From Datisca glomerata (Eukaryota > Streptophyta > Magnoliopsida > Cucurbitales > Datiscaceae): a DNA stretch of 64,000 nucleotides. The translations under genes were made by a program, and so were the position numbers. Of this stretch, positions 46,852 to 59,295 are shown piece by piece. The DNA is taken from contig QANY01011949.1 in assembly GCA_003255025.1 (NCBI GenBank), forward strand, positions 186,001-250,000, read 5' to 3'. A model generated the notes under the pieces. The model did not search any database and was not told the origin of the DNA. It saw only the letters and a list, made by a program, of their open reading frames with translations. Within the stretch, counting starts at the first letter, position 1. Each line of letters begins with the position of its first letter.

Positions 46852-48769
46852 TGTTGAAATATGTCCATAAAGTAGCGTGTAATAACTTTTTATTTGTATT
46901 TAGTTATTTATCAAACATTTGTATTATTGAATTTTTTATGATTAAATTGAAAGTTTTATTTTAAATTAAAGCGTGTTTATAAATTACTCAAGTCCTGGAA
47001 CTATTATAAATAAAAGAAGAGTGTAGACAACAGTGTCTTCAGATAAACTCTTCTAAAATAATTTAGAACAATATTCACAGTTTTAGGATCGACTGGGCAA
47101 TCGAATTCAATTATGACTTTTAGGTTGAATCATTTGATGTCAGTCTTGGGGCATAAGAGTAGAGACTCAAATGATTAACCTAGACATGTTATGAACATCT
47201 TGAATAGACCGATAAAAAAATAGTTTAGAGCCTAAAACGGTTTAGCTAACTCCAAATTTAATTGTTACACTTTAAGGGTATTTTTGTAATTACATTAATC
47301 TTGAGGTGAATATGTAACTTGAATTGGTTAGTTGCAATTGTTGATATGCCAAATGAGTGAGTTTGAGTTGGCGGGCAATACCTCGACTGTTGGGATTGTA
47401 ATTTAATTAAGTAGGAGTTACATGATTCACATATATGAAAATTCATGGTTGGATTGTGAAAATAATAATATCACATATGCTTTATTGATAGTAAAATAAC
47501 TTGGCCAAGTATTCGATGAAATGAGCATTGAGTAAGACTTGTGAATTATGCGAGACAATTCATTATAATATCTTTTTTATTCACAGTCAATAAAGTAGTT
47601 AAAGAAATAATAACAAGATGGGTAAAATGGTAATTTTACATTCCGCTATTGTTATTGATATTCACGATGGGTATTATGTTAAAATATTCTATAAATCATG
47701 AAAATATATAGATTTTATTTATACCAATAGAAAATGTAGCGCGCATGAATCGAGAGTTCATTCAGCATCGAACCTATCGTGGAGTTATACGATGTAAGAA
47801 TTAAATAGGCCAGTAATTTACGGAGATAAATTCGCCGGGAATTTGAATCCTAAGATTTGTTCATGTGGTTCCATTCGGTCTCAAAAATAGCTCAGAGAAC
47901 AAGAATAGAAAAACAAACTTAGTTGGACCAAAATGTATTTTGGTGCTAAGGCATATTTCCTACACCTATATGTGATGTGTGATGTTACTTAAATTAGTTC
48001 AGTGTAATTGTTGCATTGAATCAATTATTTATTATTTTTTAATTATTAGATAATTAGTTAAATAAAATAAATAAAATAATTAATTGATAATGATCAATTA
48101 GATTGATGAATTTCGATACAGCTAAAACTCTAGGAGATCATGTGATTTTCAGCAATAATAGATAATAAGGGAAATTTTTAGAAATTTTATAATATATGGG
48201 TATACTTGTAAATATCAAAAATTACATTTTGATAAATATCTAATAGTAATTTGATTTCAAAGAGATAAGGAGGATAAGATACAGTTGTTGTTATCAACAC
48301 ACAAAAAGAAGAGAAAAAAGTTTTCTCCTCTCACTATTGTTGTCGCTGAAATTAATCTGAAGAATGAATATCTGATTTTTCTTCTTCAATCATTTTGGGA
48401 GCCAACACTCAAAATTTTACATAAAATTCTTTTGAGATATATTTCTGAAATTAACGGGTTGGTGGACTAATTCACAAATCATTCGTGGAAGATCAAGTTC
48501 ATGAATTTGATCTTAAAGCTTGAAGAACACGAAAAGCACTCGAGTGAGTTCTACCGGTTCAGAAATTCTCCGATACAGAGTAAATGTGAAAAATCATTTT
48601 CCCTTAATCTATTCGTTTTAATATCGTATATGCATGATCAAACTAAATTTGGTTTTAAATTATTTAATAAGATTAAATAAGTTAAACTAATTTTTTTTAT
48701 ATTCTGTCCACGAACCGTTCGGGATTCAAATCAAATTTTCTTTAATTTTATAAACGATCAATCCCAGCA
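46852..48769 (+). repeat. 3' LTR of copia element 2
   Basis: It starts TGTTGAAATATGTCC after a purine-rich tract (aagttagagat) and ends tcccagca. It is full length for this family (1918 bp) and is the reference used to recognise the 5' LTR deletion. Confidence 0.92.
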
Positions 48770-48842
48770 ATTTCTCGATCTTCTCTCTCTGAGCGTATAT
48801 ATTTAAAGAGAAAACACAACTTATTGTTTGTTTTATGTGTAG

Positions 48843-49070
48843 GAAAATTCAAAAAATATGAAGGCTATTCGTATTTTTTCACTCATAGGAAATCAGAAGT
48901 AATAAAATGAATGATGACCAAACTGAGCTGCCGACTAAAAATACTAGAAGCTCACCGAAGTTGACAAGTAATTCAAGTTCAACAAGGTGGTTGTAGGAAC
49001 AAGGAAGTCTTTAGTACATTACGAAGGAAAACAACCAATGGTGATAAGACCGATTGACTTATTTTTATAT
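48843..49070 (+). pseudogene. NAC-domain copy 7, exon B
   Basis: It follows the intron remainder (tctctctgagcgtatatatttaaagag) and an acceptor tag|gaaaa. It contains KFKKYEGY-like, YFFT-type and KKVVVGTRKS-type blocks with many changes, including a lost codon base near 48900 and a stop in the GYWK-type block. It belongs with exon A at 39868-40163. Confidence 0.85.
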
Positions 49071-49255
49071 GTCTGAATTTTTTTCCCGCAAGGGAATATC
49101 AGAACAATAAAATATCTGAAACGTTCCATTTTTCAAAAAACCAAAAGCGGCCACCAGAATGGAACATTTCATATATTTCTACGTTCTGATATTCTCCTTC
49201 AAAAAAAAAATTAGACATATAAAAATAAGCCAATCGGTTTTATCACCCTTAGCTG
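49030..49255. repeat. Inverted junction between + and - NAC copies
   Basis: The linker that follows exon B on + (ttatttttatatgtctgaat at about 49058) is met about 200 bases later by its inverted counterpart (ttagacatataaaaataagc at about 49212). Around this point the cluster switches from plus to minus orientation. The centre lies near 49145-49160. Confidence 0.82.
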
Positions 49256-49822
49256 ATTTTGATTCTTAATATACTAAAGACTTTCTAGTTCCTACAACGA
49301 ACTTGTTTAACTAGAATGACTTGTCAGCTCCAGTGGGCTTCCATTATCTGTAGCCAGCAGCTCAGTTCGGTCATCGTCCGATTTTGTACGTTCGGTTTCC
49401 TAGGAGTGAAAAAATACCAATAGCCTCTATATTTCTTGAATTTTCCTACACATTAAATAAACAATAATTGGTGTTTTCTTTTTAAATAAATTCACTCTGA
49501 GAGAGAAGTTCAGGAAATAAATATTACCAGCACGTGTTTGTGGATCATAGTCATACAGGTTGACCATGTTGAAGCCATTGAAAGGAACTACTTCATTCTT
49601 GACTTTCCTTTCCAAATAATAAACGACAAGTACTCCATTAGAAAGTGTAAATTTAAAGCCAGGTGGACATAAACTAAGATAGCCAATGACAATATTCTCA
49701 ATGTTAAACACGTCTTGTTCTTCTTCTTCAGATTCATCATCTAAAAACTCCACAGTAGTAGTATCTTCTCCTTCTTCTGGTGGGATATTAAAATTAATCT
49801 TTCTTCTTTTATTTTCCACCAT
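49205..49822 (-). pseudogene. NAC-domain copy 8 (exons A 49822-49528, B 49445-49205), best preserved exon A
   Basis: Exon A is open from ATG to donor: MVENKRRKINFNIPPEEGED, an acidic segment, NIENIVIGYLSLCPPGFKF, NGVLVVYYLERKVKNEVV and PFNGFNMVNLYDYDPQT. This equals NAC subdomains A and B (consensus L-PPGFRF-HPTDEEL and DLYKYEPWDLP). The basic KRRK and acidic leader precede the domain. Exon B is of the six-T class and decays after the KYKN-type block, with stops in subdomain D. NAC proteins bind DNA as dimers in the nucleus; this copy could at most encode the first part of the domain. Confidence 0.87.
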
Positions 49823-50059
49823 CTTCAGAATCGAAAGTAAAATATTGTTACAATAGGAGGGGACCCTTGCTCCTGTCACAAAGTCACAAATAGGCTACCA
49901 GCTACCTAGATGTGCTACTTTGAGATGGTCACCTATACACATAGTAGTCAATTCCGTTTCTGTGGCTGTTTCAGTTTTTTGAAACAAATTAAATATTTCA
50001 AATATTTTGGTATTACAGTTCTTCCTTTTGAAAAAAAGTTTCAGACATATAAAAATAAG

Positions 50060-50397
50060 TCAGTCGGTCTTATCACCCTTGGCTGATTTTCTTCGTAATA
50101 TACTAAAGGCTTCTTGGTTCCTACAACCACCTTGTTGAGCTTTAATGACTTTTCTGCTCTGGTGGGCTTCCAATATCCATAGGCGGCAGCTCGGGTTGGT
50201 CGCCGTCCGTTTTTGTACTTCCGATTTTCTTGGAGTAAAAAAACACCATATTTCTTGAATTTTCTTACACATCAAACAAATAATAATTGGTGTTTTCTTT
50301 TGAAATATAGTCATTCAGATAGAGAAGATTAGGGAATAAATATTACCAATAAGTGTCTATGAATCATACTCATATAGGTTGACCATGTTGAAGCCAT
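50060..50397 (-). pseudogene. NAC-domain copy 9, exon B and 3' part of exon A
   Basis: Exon B (50265-50060) has a one-base change at the acceptor (gtgtaag). The end of exon A (50397-50347) encodes the NGFNMVNLYEYDS-type block. The exon then stops at the CACTA-like element at 50398. Its N-terminal part is at 52888-52947. Confidence 0.83.
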
Positions 50398-52887
50398 CAG
50401 TACTACAATTTTGGCCTACAATGATAGTCACGTATATATATAATGACAGCTATGTAAACTCCGTAAAAAAAAGGCGCTCGTGTAGAAATTTTTACCTTTT
50501 GAGATTATATCACAATTTCTAAATGCACTGTCCTCAATATAATACCTATTATGACAGCTATTTTTTTGTCTACATAGAAAACTCCTACTTTCTTTTAAGG
50601 TGACAGGGAAAAATAATTGTCATAGTTTTAAAATATAAGAATGGCAGTGATTTTTTATTGATACATTTCTACAATTTTTCTCTATTTACAAAAATGTCAT
50701 GCCTTTTAATACTTAACTCCTAATCTTAAATCATTTGCTTCATTTCAGGTTTTATGAAGATTACACTGCCTCCTTAGAGATTATGGTTTCCCTCTACCTC
50801 TTTCTTTCACGTTTTCAGATCTAGAAGACATACCCTCTACCTATCTTTCTCTCTCTCTCACTCACACATACACACACTCTCTCTCGCTCTCTCTCTCTCT
50901 CTCTCCCCTCCCTCCCTCCCTCTCTTTATTTTGACTAAGAAGCCCTAGTCGCACGACGAAGTAGAAGGTCATCATCTTCAAGCCAAACAGAGAAACCATA
51001 ACCGCGACAGTGATTAGAGCTCCGCTAGTTCAAGCTAGAAGATGTCGGATATGAGATTTCAGTGGCTAGCACAAGCTTTAAAGCGTTGTCTTAATGCGAT
51101 TGATGATAGGGCGTCTGCCAAAATTGATTCATAAGTTAACGATGGCTAATGGTTTTAAGGTGTTGAATTTTTTTTTTAATTTTAGCTTGGTAATAGCCGC
51201 TGAAAGATAATCTCTTGCATTATCTGATTCAATGATGGATTTTCTTCCCTTTGTTGTTTCAATATCTTTGGGATCATGAGCATGTCCTCAATCATGCCTC
51301 TCTTGATCGTTGCTCAAAACCCTAGAATTTGATGCCTTGTTCGCTCTTTAGTGGTATTGTTCTTATTTTCTCTCTGTTATCAACTGTCTTATGCTCTTCC
51401 TTCACTCACTGTTTCATTTTTTTAATTGATTGTGTTTAGAAATTTAGATTGTTAGGTCTGAATTGTAGAGTTTACGTTTATTTCAAATTCGTATAGAAAA
51501 TGTATGTAGAATAATGTGTCATAGGACATCCTCTAAACTGCTAGATTTTGGTTTAAGTATCAAAGTTTACTTTGATGCTTTAAGTCCCAAAGTGTTATTT
51601 TTTAGTAAATAATTCTAGATCAATTTATGCATTGCTTCATTTTTTAATTAATACACGTAACTGAAGCTGATTTCCAACATGACAAGAAAGGACCCTCCCA
51701 TTCAACTGTCACTTGGTGCCATTCAAGTTGTCAGTGTTGTAAGGCATCAAAGACTCTAATAGAGCCTTTAATTGTATTAGTTTATTTGTCCCTGCAATAA
51801 GTCGTTTTGTTCTTGTATAAAAAAATCTGCCAATTAAAATTGTTGTTACTAACTATATAAAGGTTCAATTGTGTATTTAAGGTGTTCTGCTCCATAAATT
51901 TGCTATGGAATGAAGAGGACACATGTCATTTATTGAGGTTTTTCACTCAACTCTTAATTTTTTTTACCAGGTAAGTTTTTATTGTTAAACATTACTGATA
52001 AAATAACAAAGTTAACCTATATCTTATTTCTTTATTTCTCACACTTTTCTTATTCACAAGTTTCTTTCTTTGGTAAGAAGCAGAATCTTCCTACACTGAC
52101 TAATGGTTTTGTAGTGTTTTCACTGCTTACTAAATAAACAGCAATTGTGCCTAATTGATACATTTTCTCCTTTTCATACAACAACTCATATGTTGTTCAT
52201 TACATTCCTTTGTGAAATCTGCTTCATTTTTCTTTTTTTTAATTTTAGAACCAATAGTCCATCTGTGAGCGATTAGGAACTCAACACATTTTATATTCAT
52301 GTCCTTTTTGGGACCAACAATCCCAGTTGGTTATGATTACCCTAAAAGATTCGATAGATCTAAAGTTTTGCACCACATGTCTGCAGACAATTACATAGAA
52401 GGGATATTTTTTCCTTGAAGCTCCTGTAAGGTAGCTAAAAGCCTGTAGAAGAGGGTCAATTAGTGTTCCTAGCTGCTAGAGGAGGGTAATTTTGTTTTTC
52501 ATTTTGCTTTTCATTTCTAGCTTCTAAGACATGCCCTGCTTGGAATTTAATATATATTCTAAATGCATGCATTTAATTCTATTATTGAATTTCAAAGCGC
52601 GGTTGTATGGAAAGGCATTTGAAAACAGTCATGGAAAGGCATTTTTTTGCCTTTTATTGATATTTAAAAAAATGGACTTTTAATAACGGGGATACCCCTT
52701 CATAAAAAGTGCTACAAAATGCTTTTAATGATGGGGAATCCCACTCATTAAAAGTGTCACAAGCGGCGCTTTTTATGATGGGGAATCCTCGTCATTAAAA
52801 ACCTCTTTTGATGATATCCCGAAAGATGACAGTTGCATCCTCATCATTAAACGCTTTAAATGATGGTTTTTCACCGTCTATAGTAGT
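50398..52887. mobile_element. CACTA-like non-autonomous element inserted in NAC copy 9
   Basis: The left end CAGTACTACAATTTTGG matches the CACTACTACAAAATTGG end at 32943, and both continue with tgacag motifs and an aaaaaaggc-gctc block. The right side (52680-52880) has repeated tgatggggaatcc/cattaaaa words and ends tatagtagt, the inverted form of the left tip. Inside are a CT-rich leader (50830-50935) and ATG-started MSDMRFQWLAQALKRCLNAI at 51041, which I cannot assign; it may be another captured fragment. No transposase is seen. Confidence 0.7.
50835..50935. repeat. CT-rich microsatellite
   Basis: A long tctctc run with short ca interruptions lies in the leader-like part of the CACTA-like element; it resembles the 5' UTR pyrimidine tract of a plant gene. 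Confidence 0.8.
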
Positions 52888-52947
52888 ATCTTCTTCTTCT
52901 TCTAGTGGGATATTGAAACTAACCTTTCTTCTTTTGTTTCCCAACAT
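52888..52947 (-). pseudogene. NAC-domain copy 9, N-terminal part of exon A
   Basis: On minus from ATG 52947: a MLGNKRRKVSFNIP-type start and a Glu-rich leader up to the element boundary. About 175 bp encoding the rest of the leader and subdomain A, expected between this and 50397, are missing, so the insertion was accompanied or followed by deletion. Confidence 0.78.
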
Positions 52948-53179
52948 CTTTAGAATAAAAAACAAAATATTTTCCCAAATAGGAGGGGACCCTTGCTCCT
53001 ATCACAAAGTCACATGTAGGCTACCAGCTATCTAGTTGTGCTACTTTGAGATGGTCACCTATACACATAGTAGTCAATTCTGTTTCGGTGGTCATTTTGG
53101 TTTCTTTCAAAAACTAGAACATTTTGGATATTTTAGTGTTCCAGTATTCCATTTTGAAAAAAAACAGACATATAAAAGT

Positions 53180-53735
53180 AAGCCCGTCGGTTTTAACACC
53201 CTTGGCTGATTTTCCTTCGTAATATACTAAAGACTTCCTGATTCCTACAACCACCTGGTTGAACTTAAATGGCTTGTCAGCTCCGCGGTGGGCTTCCAGT
53301 ATCCGTAGCTGGCAGCTCGGTTTGGTCGCCGTCTGATTTTGTAATTCTGGTTTCCTAGGAGTGGAAATATACCAATAGCCTCCATATTTCTTGAATTTTC
53401 CTACACATCAAACAAACAATAGTTGATGTTTTCTTTTTAAATATATTCACTCAGAGAGTGAAGATCAAGAAATAAATATTACCAGCAAGTGTTTATGGAT
53501 CATTGGCATACATGTTGACCACGTTGAAGCCATTAAAAGGAATTGCTTCATTCTTGACTTTCATTTCAAGTATTAATGGACAAGCACTCCATCAGAAGGT
53601 GGAAATAAACTAAGTTAGTCTAAGATAGTATTCTCAATGTTAAAAATTTCTTGTTATTCTTCTTCAGATTCATCATCTGAAAACTCATTTGTAGTATTAT
53701 CACATTCCTCTTCTGGTGAGATTAAGTTCCAGCAA
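53180..53735 (-). pseudogene. NAC-domain copy 10 (exons A 53735-53483, B 53400-53180)
   Basis: Exon A lacks its first codons (cut near 53735) and its SLCPPGF block is partly deleted (aaactaagttagtctaag). Exon B retains a six-T-class length, GYWYIST-like sequence, a clear TGYWKPTAELT-type region and KVVVGIRKSLVYYEGKS-type ending. It is truncated and not functional. Confidence 0.83.
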
Positions 53736-54284
53736 GACTTTAAAAAGAACATTTATCATTGTTTTTCTTTAATTGTTGGGAAATATGGAAGAAAATAAAT
53801 TATTTTGTGTGTCTAGAAGGTTGCATGCAACCCTAGTTTCACTTGTATCATCGCAAGCAAAAATTGTAAAGATTTCCTTGATTCAAAGAAATCTGACCTT
53901 CTTGAGGGTTTGCCTGCTCTAGGTGCTCTCAAATTGAAGATTTTTAAGCCTCCATCTTCCTAGTTCATGAGGTCTCGTGGGGTTATTTGTGTTGCTTGTG
54001 ACGTTGCTCACTCAGTTTGTCCTCTCAACACTACTTTAGGGTTTGTTGCTCGAAGTGATTTAGAGGATTTAATATTTTTCTTGAGTTTCCGGGTTTGGGC
54101 CTTTTTTGTGACCCATGGTGAAATTCTGGCCATCAAAGTTGCGGTGTCTTAGGCTGTATCATTGGGCTGGTCTAGTGGGCTTATCACTTCAAATTCCTAT
54201 CAGGATTAGAGTTTTTTAGGCCTCGTTGATGAATTCGATAACCTATTTTTCAGTTCAAATTATTATTTTGAACTAGGTTGGGTT
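53736..54284. other. Unassigned spacer between NAC copies 10 and 11
   Basis: About 550 bp with no NAC similarity that I can see. A 61-codon ORF (53967-54152) has no recognisable features. It may be foreign DNA filling the point where the cluster changes back from - to +. Confidence 0.45.
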
Positions 54285-54462
54285 CATAGTGAGAATATTG
54301 TCATAGACCATCTTAGTCTATGTCCACCTGGCTTTAAATCTAGACCTTCTCATGGAGTACTTGTCCATTATTACTTGGGAAAGAAAGTTAAGAATGAAGC
54401 AGTTCCTTTCAATGGCTTCAACATGGTCAACATGTATGACTATGATCCGCAAACACTTGTTG
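54285..54462 (+). pseudogene. NAC-domain copy 11, exon A (N-terminal part missing)
   Basis: It starts in ENIVIDHLSLCPPGFKS and runs through GVLVHYYLGKKVKNEAVPF to NMVNMYDYDPQTLVG, with a normal donor ttg|gtaat at 54463. This is an open NAC subdomain A-B frame, but leader and start are missing. The intron is interrupted by the Helitron 40 bases downstream; exon B is at 59636. Confidence 0.88.
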
Positions 54463-56125
54463 GTAATATTTATTTGTTGATCTTCTCTCTATGAGTGAAT
54501 ATATCTTACTCTTATAAAAGAGTGAGTTTTGTAGCTACTTGCTTAGGGTCATTTCTCCATTTTGTCCCAGCAATGTGGCTTCATTTACATTTTGGGCTAT
54601 GTGGGTTTAATGGTAAAATTGGGTGGAATGAGGGCTTTATGCGTCATTTAGTTGTTACTTGGATGTTCATTATCCGTCTTGTCCCTGCAATGTAAGTTCA
54701 TTTACGTTTTGGGTTGTGTAGGTTTGGTTGTAAAATTGGGTGGAATGAGGGCTATGTGGGTCATTTTGTGGTTGGTGATCGTTGACTAAATCTTGATCGT
54801 TGGATGTCTGTGATCTGAACCGTCAGTGTGCTAAATATTTTAGGGTTGCTGAGAATGAATCTTGACCGTCTGTGGTGAGTGAGATCGTATCTCGGTCATC
54901 CATCTTCTTTGGGTTATTGATCTCAGCCGTCGGTTTGTTTTTCTTACTAATCATGTGACAAAGAGAGAGGGGGGAGATTGACAGCTTCTTCAACCTTTGG
55001 CCATGGAAAGCTTCAGCCATGTAGAAGCTCTCCAAGCCTTTCCATCATTTCAACAACTACTGGTGGGTCTGTTGGCCTAAGGTTACTGTCTGGCGTAAAT
55101 TGGAGGAACGCCCGTGCAAGATCCTTCTTCGTTAACAAAATCCTTCATCGAACAGCGTGATTCAAAGTTTACGGTTGTTCTCGATGGGAGTGAGGGTAAG
55201 GAAAATCTTCATCCTTCAATTTTTGTTTTTTTGTCATGCTTTTGCACCCTGATCTAACACATGTACAGTCTAGGTGCCGTAGGTTCCTATCTTGGAGGTG
55301 CCTAAAAAGCCATCAGAACTGTTCGGCTTCTAAATTCATGAGCACCCATGTGCGTTCAGATGCTAGATTTGGGTTGCTTGGCTTCAGAGCAGATGGGGCA
55401 CACGTGCCTTCACGTTGGAGGTAATCATGGTTAATTTGTTTTACTTGTTCAATTGTTCTATATGTGTGTGTGCTCTTTGACGATGTTTATGATAATTAGG
55501 CTTGTGTTTGGCTGTTACCTTGTTTGGTGAGTAAATGATAACTCACTATGTTTGTCTCTGTTTTCATCTATTTTGCTGCGTGGTTTTCTTTCTAGAGTCA
55601 ATTTTTATCTTCGTTAGTTTGCCCAGTGAATAGATGATAATCCATTGTCTTTGTCTCTATTTTTATCCACTGTATTTGTTTCTATTTTTTATCTCTTTTT
55701 GGAGTGAGTCTTTTGTGGGGGGAAATGGATAATAAAGGTACTTTGTAGGTGAGATTTTTTTATTTACTTTATTATTGGTGAGATTCATAGGGATATTGAT
55801 GGATTTCACTAGGTTTTAGATTATGATTTTACACTTCTAGGCTCTAAATTATTTGGGATTTTGATTTAGGAGGTAAGGGTGTGATTAGTTAAACTTATTT
55901 TTCAGTTGAGTTTATTTTAATTGATATTTGATAAATAGTTTGATGATAAATATTTTTTTAGCTTGAGTTATTGTAATGTTAATTTTGTGAAAAAATTACT
56001 ATCTTGTGAAAAAGTCATGTTGGCGAGTCATGTGCATTCAAATCACTTACATGGCTTCATGTTGGATGTTGCACTTGACTGTCAGAGGCAATGATGATTA
56101 TCTTGTCTTATTTGCTCAATCGATC

Positions 56126-56167
<42 letters not shown>
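56126..56167. repeat. TA/GT dinucleotide microsatellite
   Basis: A run of (ta)n changes directly into (tg)n inside the Helitron. It produces spurious ORFs on both strands. Confidence 0.9.
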
Positions 56168-58908
56168 CGTTTTTTGGTTATGTAAATTATGTTGGGTTGT
56201 CTTTTTTTTAAATGAGTTGATGATAGGCCAATTTGTTTCTCTCTATTTCTATTTCTTTTGCTCCGTGTTTTTCTTCTGTAATGGGAAGTGGCACGTAAAT
56301 GAGGCAGCAAAATCCGTTAACCTTACTGATAAACAAAAGGAAAGCCGTCACATCTTCTTTATGTTCTTTACATCTAATGTTAGCAGGTTTTGTTTTATAT
56401 GCATTGATTTTCCCTTTATGATTGTTTTATTATAATGCTTTAACTAAAGTTGACAAGAGATTTATGCTCTATACATCTGGTATTTATTTTGGTTTCATTA
56501 GAGAACTATTTTCTACTTGATGTAAGTGGATGTTTATTTCTGTTGTAGTTGGTTATAAGTACTGATTTTTTATATCAATTATGTTTGGATTGTGTTTTTT
56601 ATAGTCAATCTTCTGTTTTAATAGCTGCCTGTCAGCAGAGGTAATATGGTTTTTTGTTTTTTACTCTCCATAGTTCATCGGTGGATTTTGTTTTTTCTAT
56701 CTTCTCAACGACTGGAGTTTTTTTGTATCTATGTCGGTGCGGTTTGTTTGTTTTCCATTTGTACATCTATAAATTAGACATTCATGTGTTATCAAGCTCT
56801 CAATTTTCCTTCTGTTACGTTTTTGCGATTGACTCTCCGCTGCAATTTTCTTTGTTAGATTGAGGGCACATTAGCTTATGTTGTTGTTGTTGCATTACTT
56901 AATCTTCTTGTCTGAGGTAAGGTAATGTCATTATTTCTTGGTCTTTGCACACCCGTATAGTATACCTTCATTTAATGTCTTTGTTTGTTGATTTTCTTCT
57001 CTGTATCTCTTGTGTGGCTATTTTTCTACTCCTTTAGATTTGATGGAGCTATATTTGCATCGATTAACAGGTTTAACTTAACTATTAATTGATGATAGGT
57101 TCTGTGGTTGAATTTCAGTCGACGTGGTGCTCTTGTTTGCGTACTCTTTTTTTTCCTCTATAAATTGATTTCCTTTTTTTTATTGAAAATGAACTATTTT
57201 TTTAGACTTCTGTATTTGGGTTATTTTTTCAACAGTGGATTTAAATTTGTGGGTGTTCAGTTCTAGGTTAAATTTCTTCTACTGATCATTCAGTCAATCC
57301 TTCTTCCTCGATGTGTACTAATGCTTTATATTTTTTTTTCTTGAAGATCTAGATACATTTGGTTTTCAATTTGTGTTAGGTTTTTGTTTGGACTTTTTGC
57401 CCTTTTTTTCATGTGCAGTTCTTTGTTAGATTTCATGTACTGATTGTTTAGTTTGATTTTTTCTGAATGTATATGTTATGCTTTACGTTTTTCTTTAAGT
57501 TGAAGACATTTTCTGTCTTGAATTTGTGTTAGATCCTTCATATCCTTTTTCATGTATGATGTTTGTTTAGTCGGTGATGGGCAAAATGTGGTAGTCTTGA
57601 ATTGCTGAAAACATGAACATGAAATTATTAAATATAATATTATCATAATATCTCAAAGTTTTGATAGTTTCTCTTCACATGAGAGTTCAAAAGGAAAGGT
57701 GAATCGTCAGGTCTCCAAGATCATGATAGCATGTCTACAGACCATTTTGAAGAAATAATAGTAGTAAATATTTTGTAACACGGAGATATGTTGTATTCGT
57801 GTTTTTGTAATTTTTTAGTTTGGATACAAATAGGTAATGTTCTCATAATATACATAAGATACAATTGCTTATGTGAATATTATCGGTTGATGCTTCATTT
57901 TGGTTCTTTTTTTAATGAAATTTGGTTTGCGTTATATTTTTTTAGAGTTTTTGCTTGTTGTTTTATGCATCACATCTTGAGTGTGATTGCCTTTTCTCCA
58001 AGATGTTTGAGCGTTCATTGCCTTTCTATCTCCAAGGTGTTCGTCTTGAGGTAAATTGAGCGAATAATTATTTGACTGATAAATATGTTTTCCTACATGC
58101 AGGTTGTAACATAGAGCTTATATTTGATATGCTTTCAATTGCTTTCTTCTTTGCCTGAGATTTCTTGGTCTTCGCACACCCATATAGTATACCCTATTTA
58201 ATGTCTTTGTTTGTTGGTATTAATTTTAATAAGATCTTTAAGTTTTGAGTAGCTTAATTATCTTTTTTCGTTGCTTAGAATTTGGAAGTGATGAAAGTAA
58301 AAGGAATTCTTTTTTAGTGGTTGTTTGTAGTTTCTTTGGTAAATCGGAAATGAATAGCTCGATGGTTAGTTATTGACTCTATCTGTTTTGTTTTTGTTTA
58401 ATTTACAGGTTGGGAAGGATTGATCGCGTGTTTGATTTGTTTGTATTTCTATTCATTTTGAATCAATATATACTAAGCCTCACATTTATTCACTATTTAT
58501 TTCATTGTTACGAGTTGTAATAATATGAAAACAATATTATTAATACCATTCTATTTTTGGTTAATAAGATGTTAATTTTTTTTATTTAAACTTGTTAGTC
58601 ATAATAAGAGAGCTTTAGTAAATAGCAAATATTATATAATTAAAAATTTTAATGTGTGGATGATAAGTTGGCTAAAAGAATTACATAAAAGATGTCATGA
58701 CAAAATATTTGTGCTTTTATATTTAATTATTTTATTTGTACACCAAATACTTTTTAGTACCACTCTCTCTTTAGTTTTAGAAAAAAAATTATTTAATTAA
58801 ATTGAATGATGGCACAAGAGCATCAAATTAGATGACAGATGAGTCATTATTTTTCAAACGATTTTGGGTTTTTATCGTTGAGGACTTTTTAGTGCATTGT
58901 GAAAATAC

Positions 58909-59295
58909 ATGTGTTTGCCTTTATTGGTCTGCTACAAGAGTCTATTGGAAACAAGGAAGGACCTCCTTCAAGAGTCTCTTGGCAATAAGGAAGTAGCTCA
59001 TAATCAAGAGTGTCGTGTTAGGAACATCGCTTATATTATGGAGCTAATTCAGAAACTGCCCCAATCATCCTTTCGTGCAATCTCAACGAATCCGCTATTG
59101 GAGGAGGAATGGATTAAGGAGATTGAGACTGCTTTCTCCTTATTGGAGTGTACTGACCAACAAAAATTTTCTTGTGCCACTTTTTTCCTGATGAGTCTAC
59201 ATCAACTCCAACAAATCCTTATACCATTAATGCATGGAGAGGTTAATCGTCATCAATTGGAGGACCACAAAAACTATGTTTGGAGTTTGTTATGA
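58909..59295 (+). pseudogene. Possible Ty3-gypsy-type gag fragment inside the Helitron
   Basis: An open frame of 128 codons includes LLEEEWIKEIETAFSLLECT and DQQKFSCATFFLM. The W-x(3)-IE-x-AFSLLECT-x-QK-x-xxATF pattern resembles the start of gypsy retrotransposon gag proteins, but the WW-type block that should follow is absent. It is most simply a fragment captured by the Helitron. Other origins are possible. Confidence 0.5.

Larger units (their letters stand above)
40178..48769 (+). mobile_element. Ty1-copia LTR retrotransposon, element 2, inserted in the intron of NAC copy 7
   Basis: LTR starts at 40178 and 46852 share tgtt-aaatatgtc; ends are cagta (41189) and cagca (48769). Flanks attgt (40173-40177) and atttc (48770-48774) fit a duplicated ATTTC, which is the sequence at this place in the uninterrupted NAC copies (for example atttatttcttgatc in copy 5). 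The interior carries a leader, gag and pol in copia order, heavily mutated. It is the same family as element 1, with homologous leader and gag. Confidence 0.94.

Noticed and set aside
55000..58100. Several 60-114 codon ORFs inside the Helitron
   Set aside because: They are T-rich, low in complexity, partly created by the TA/GT microsatellite, and show no domain.
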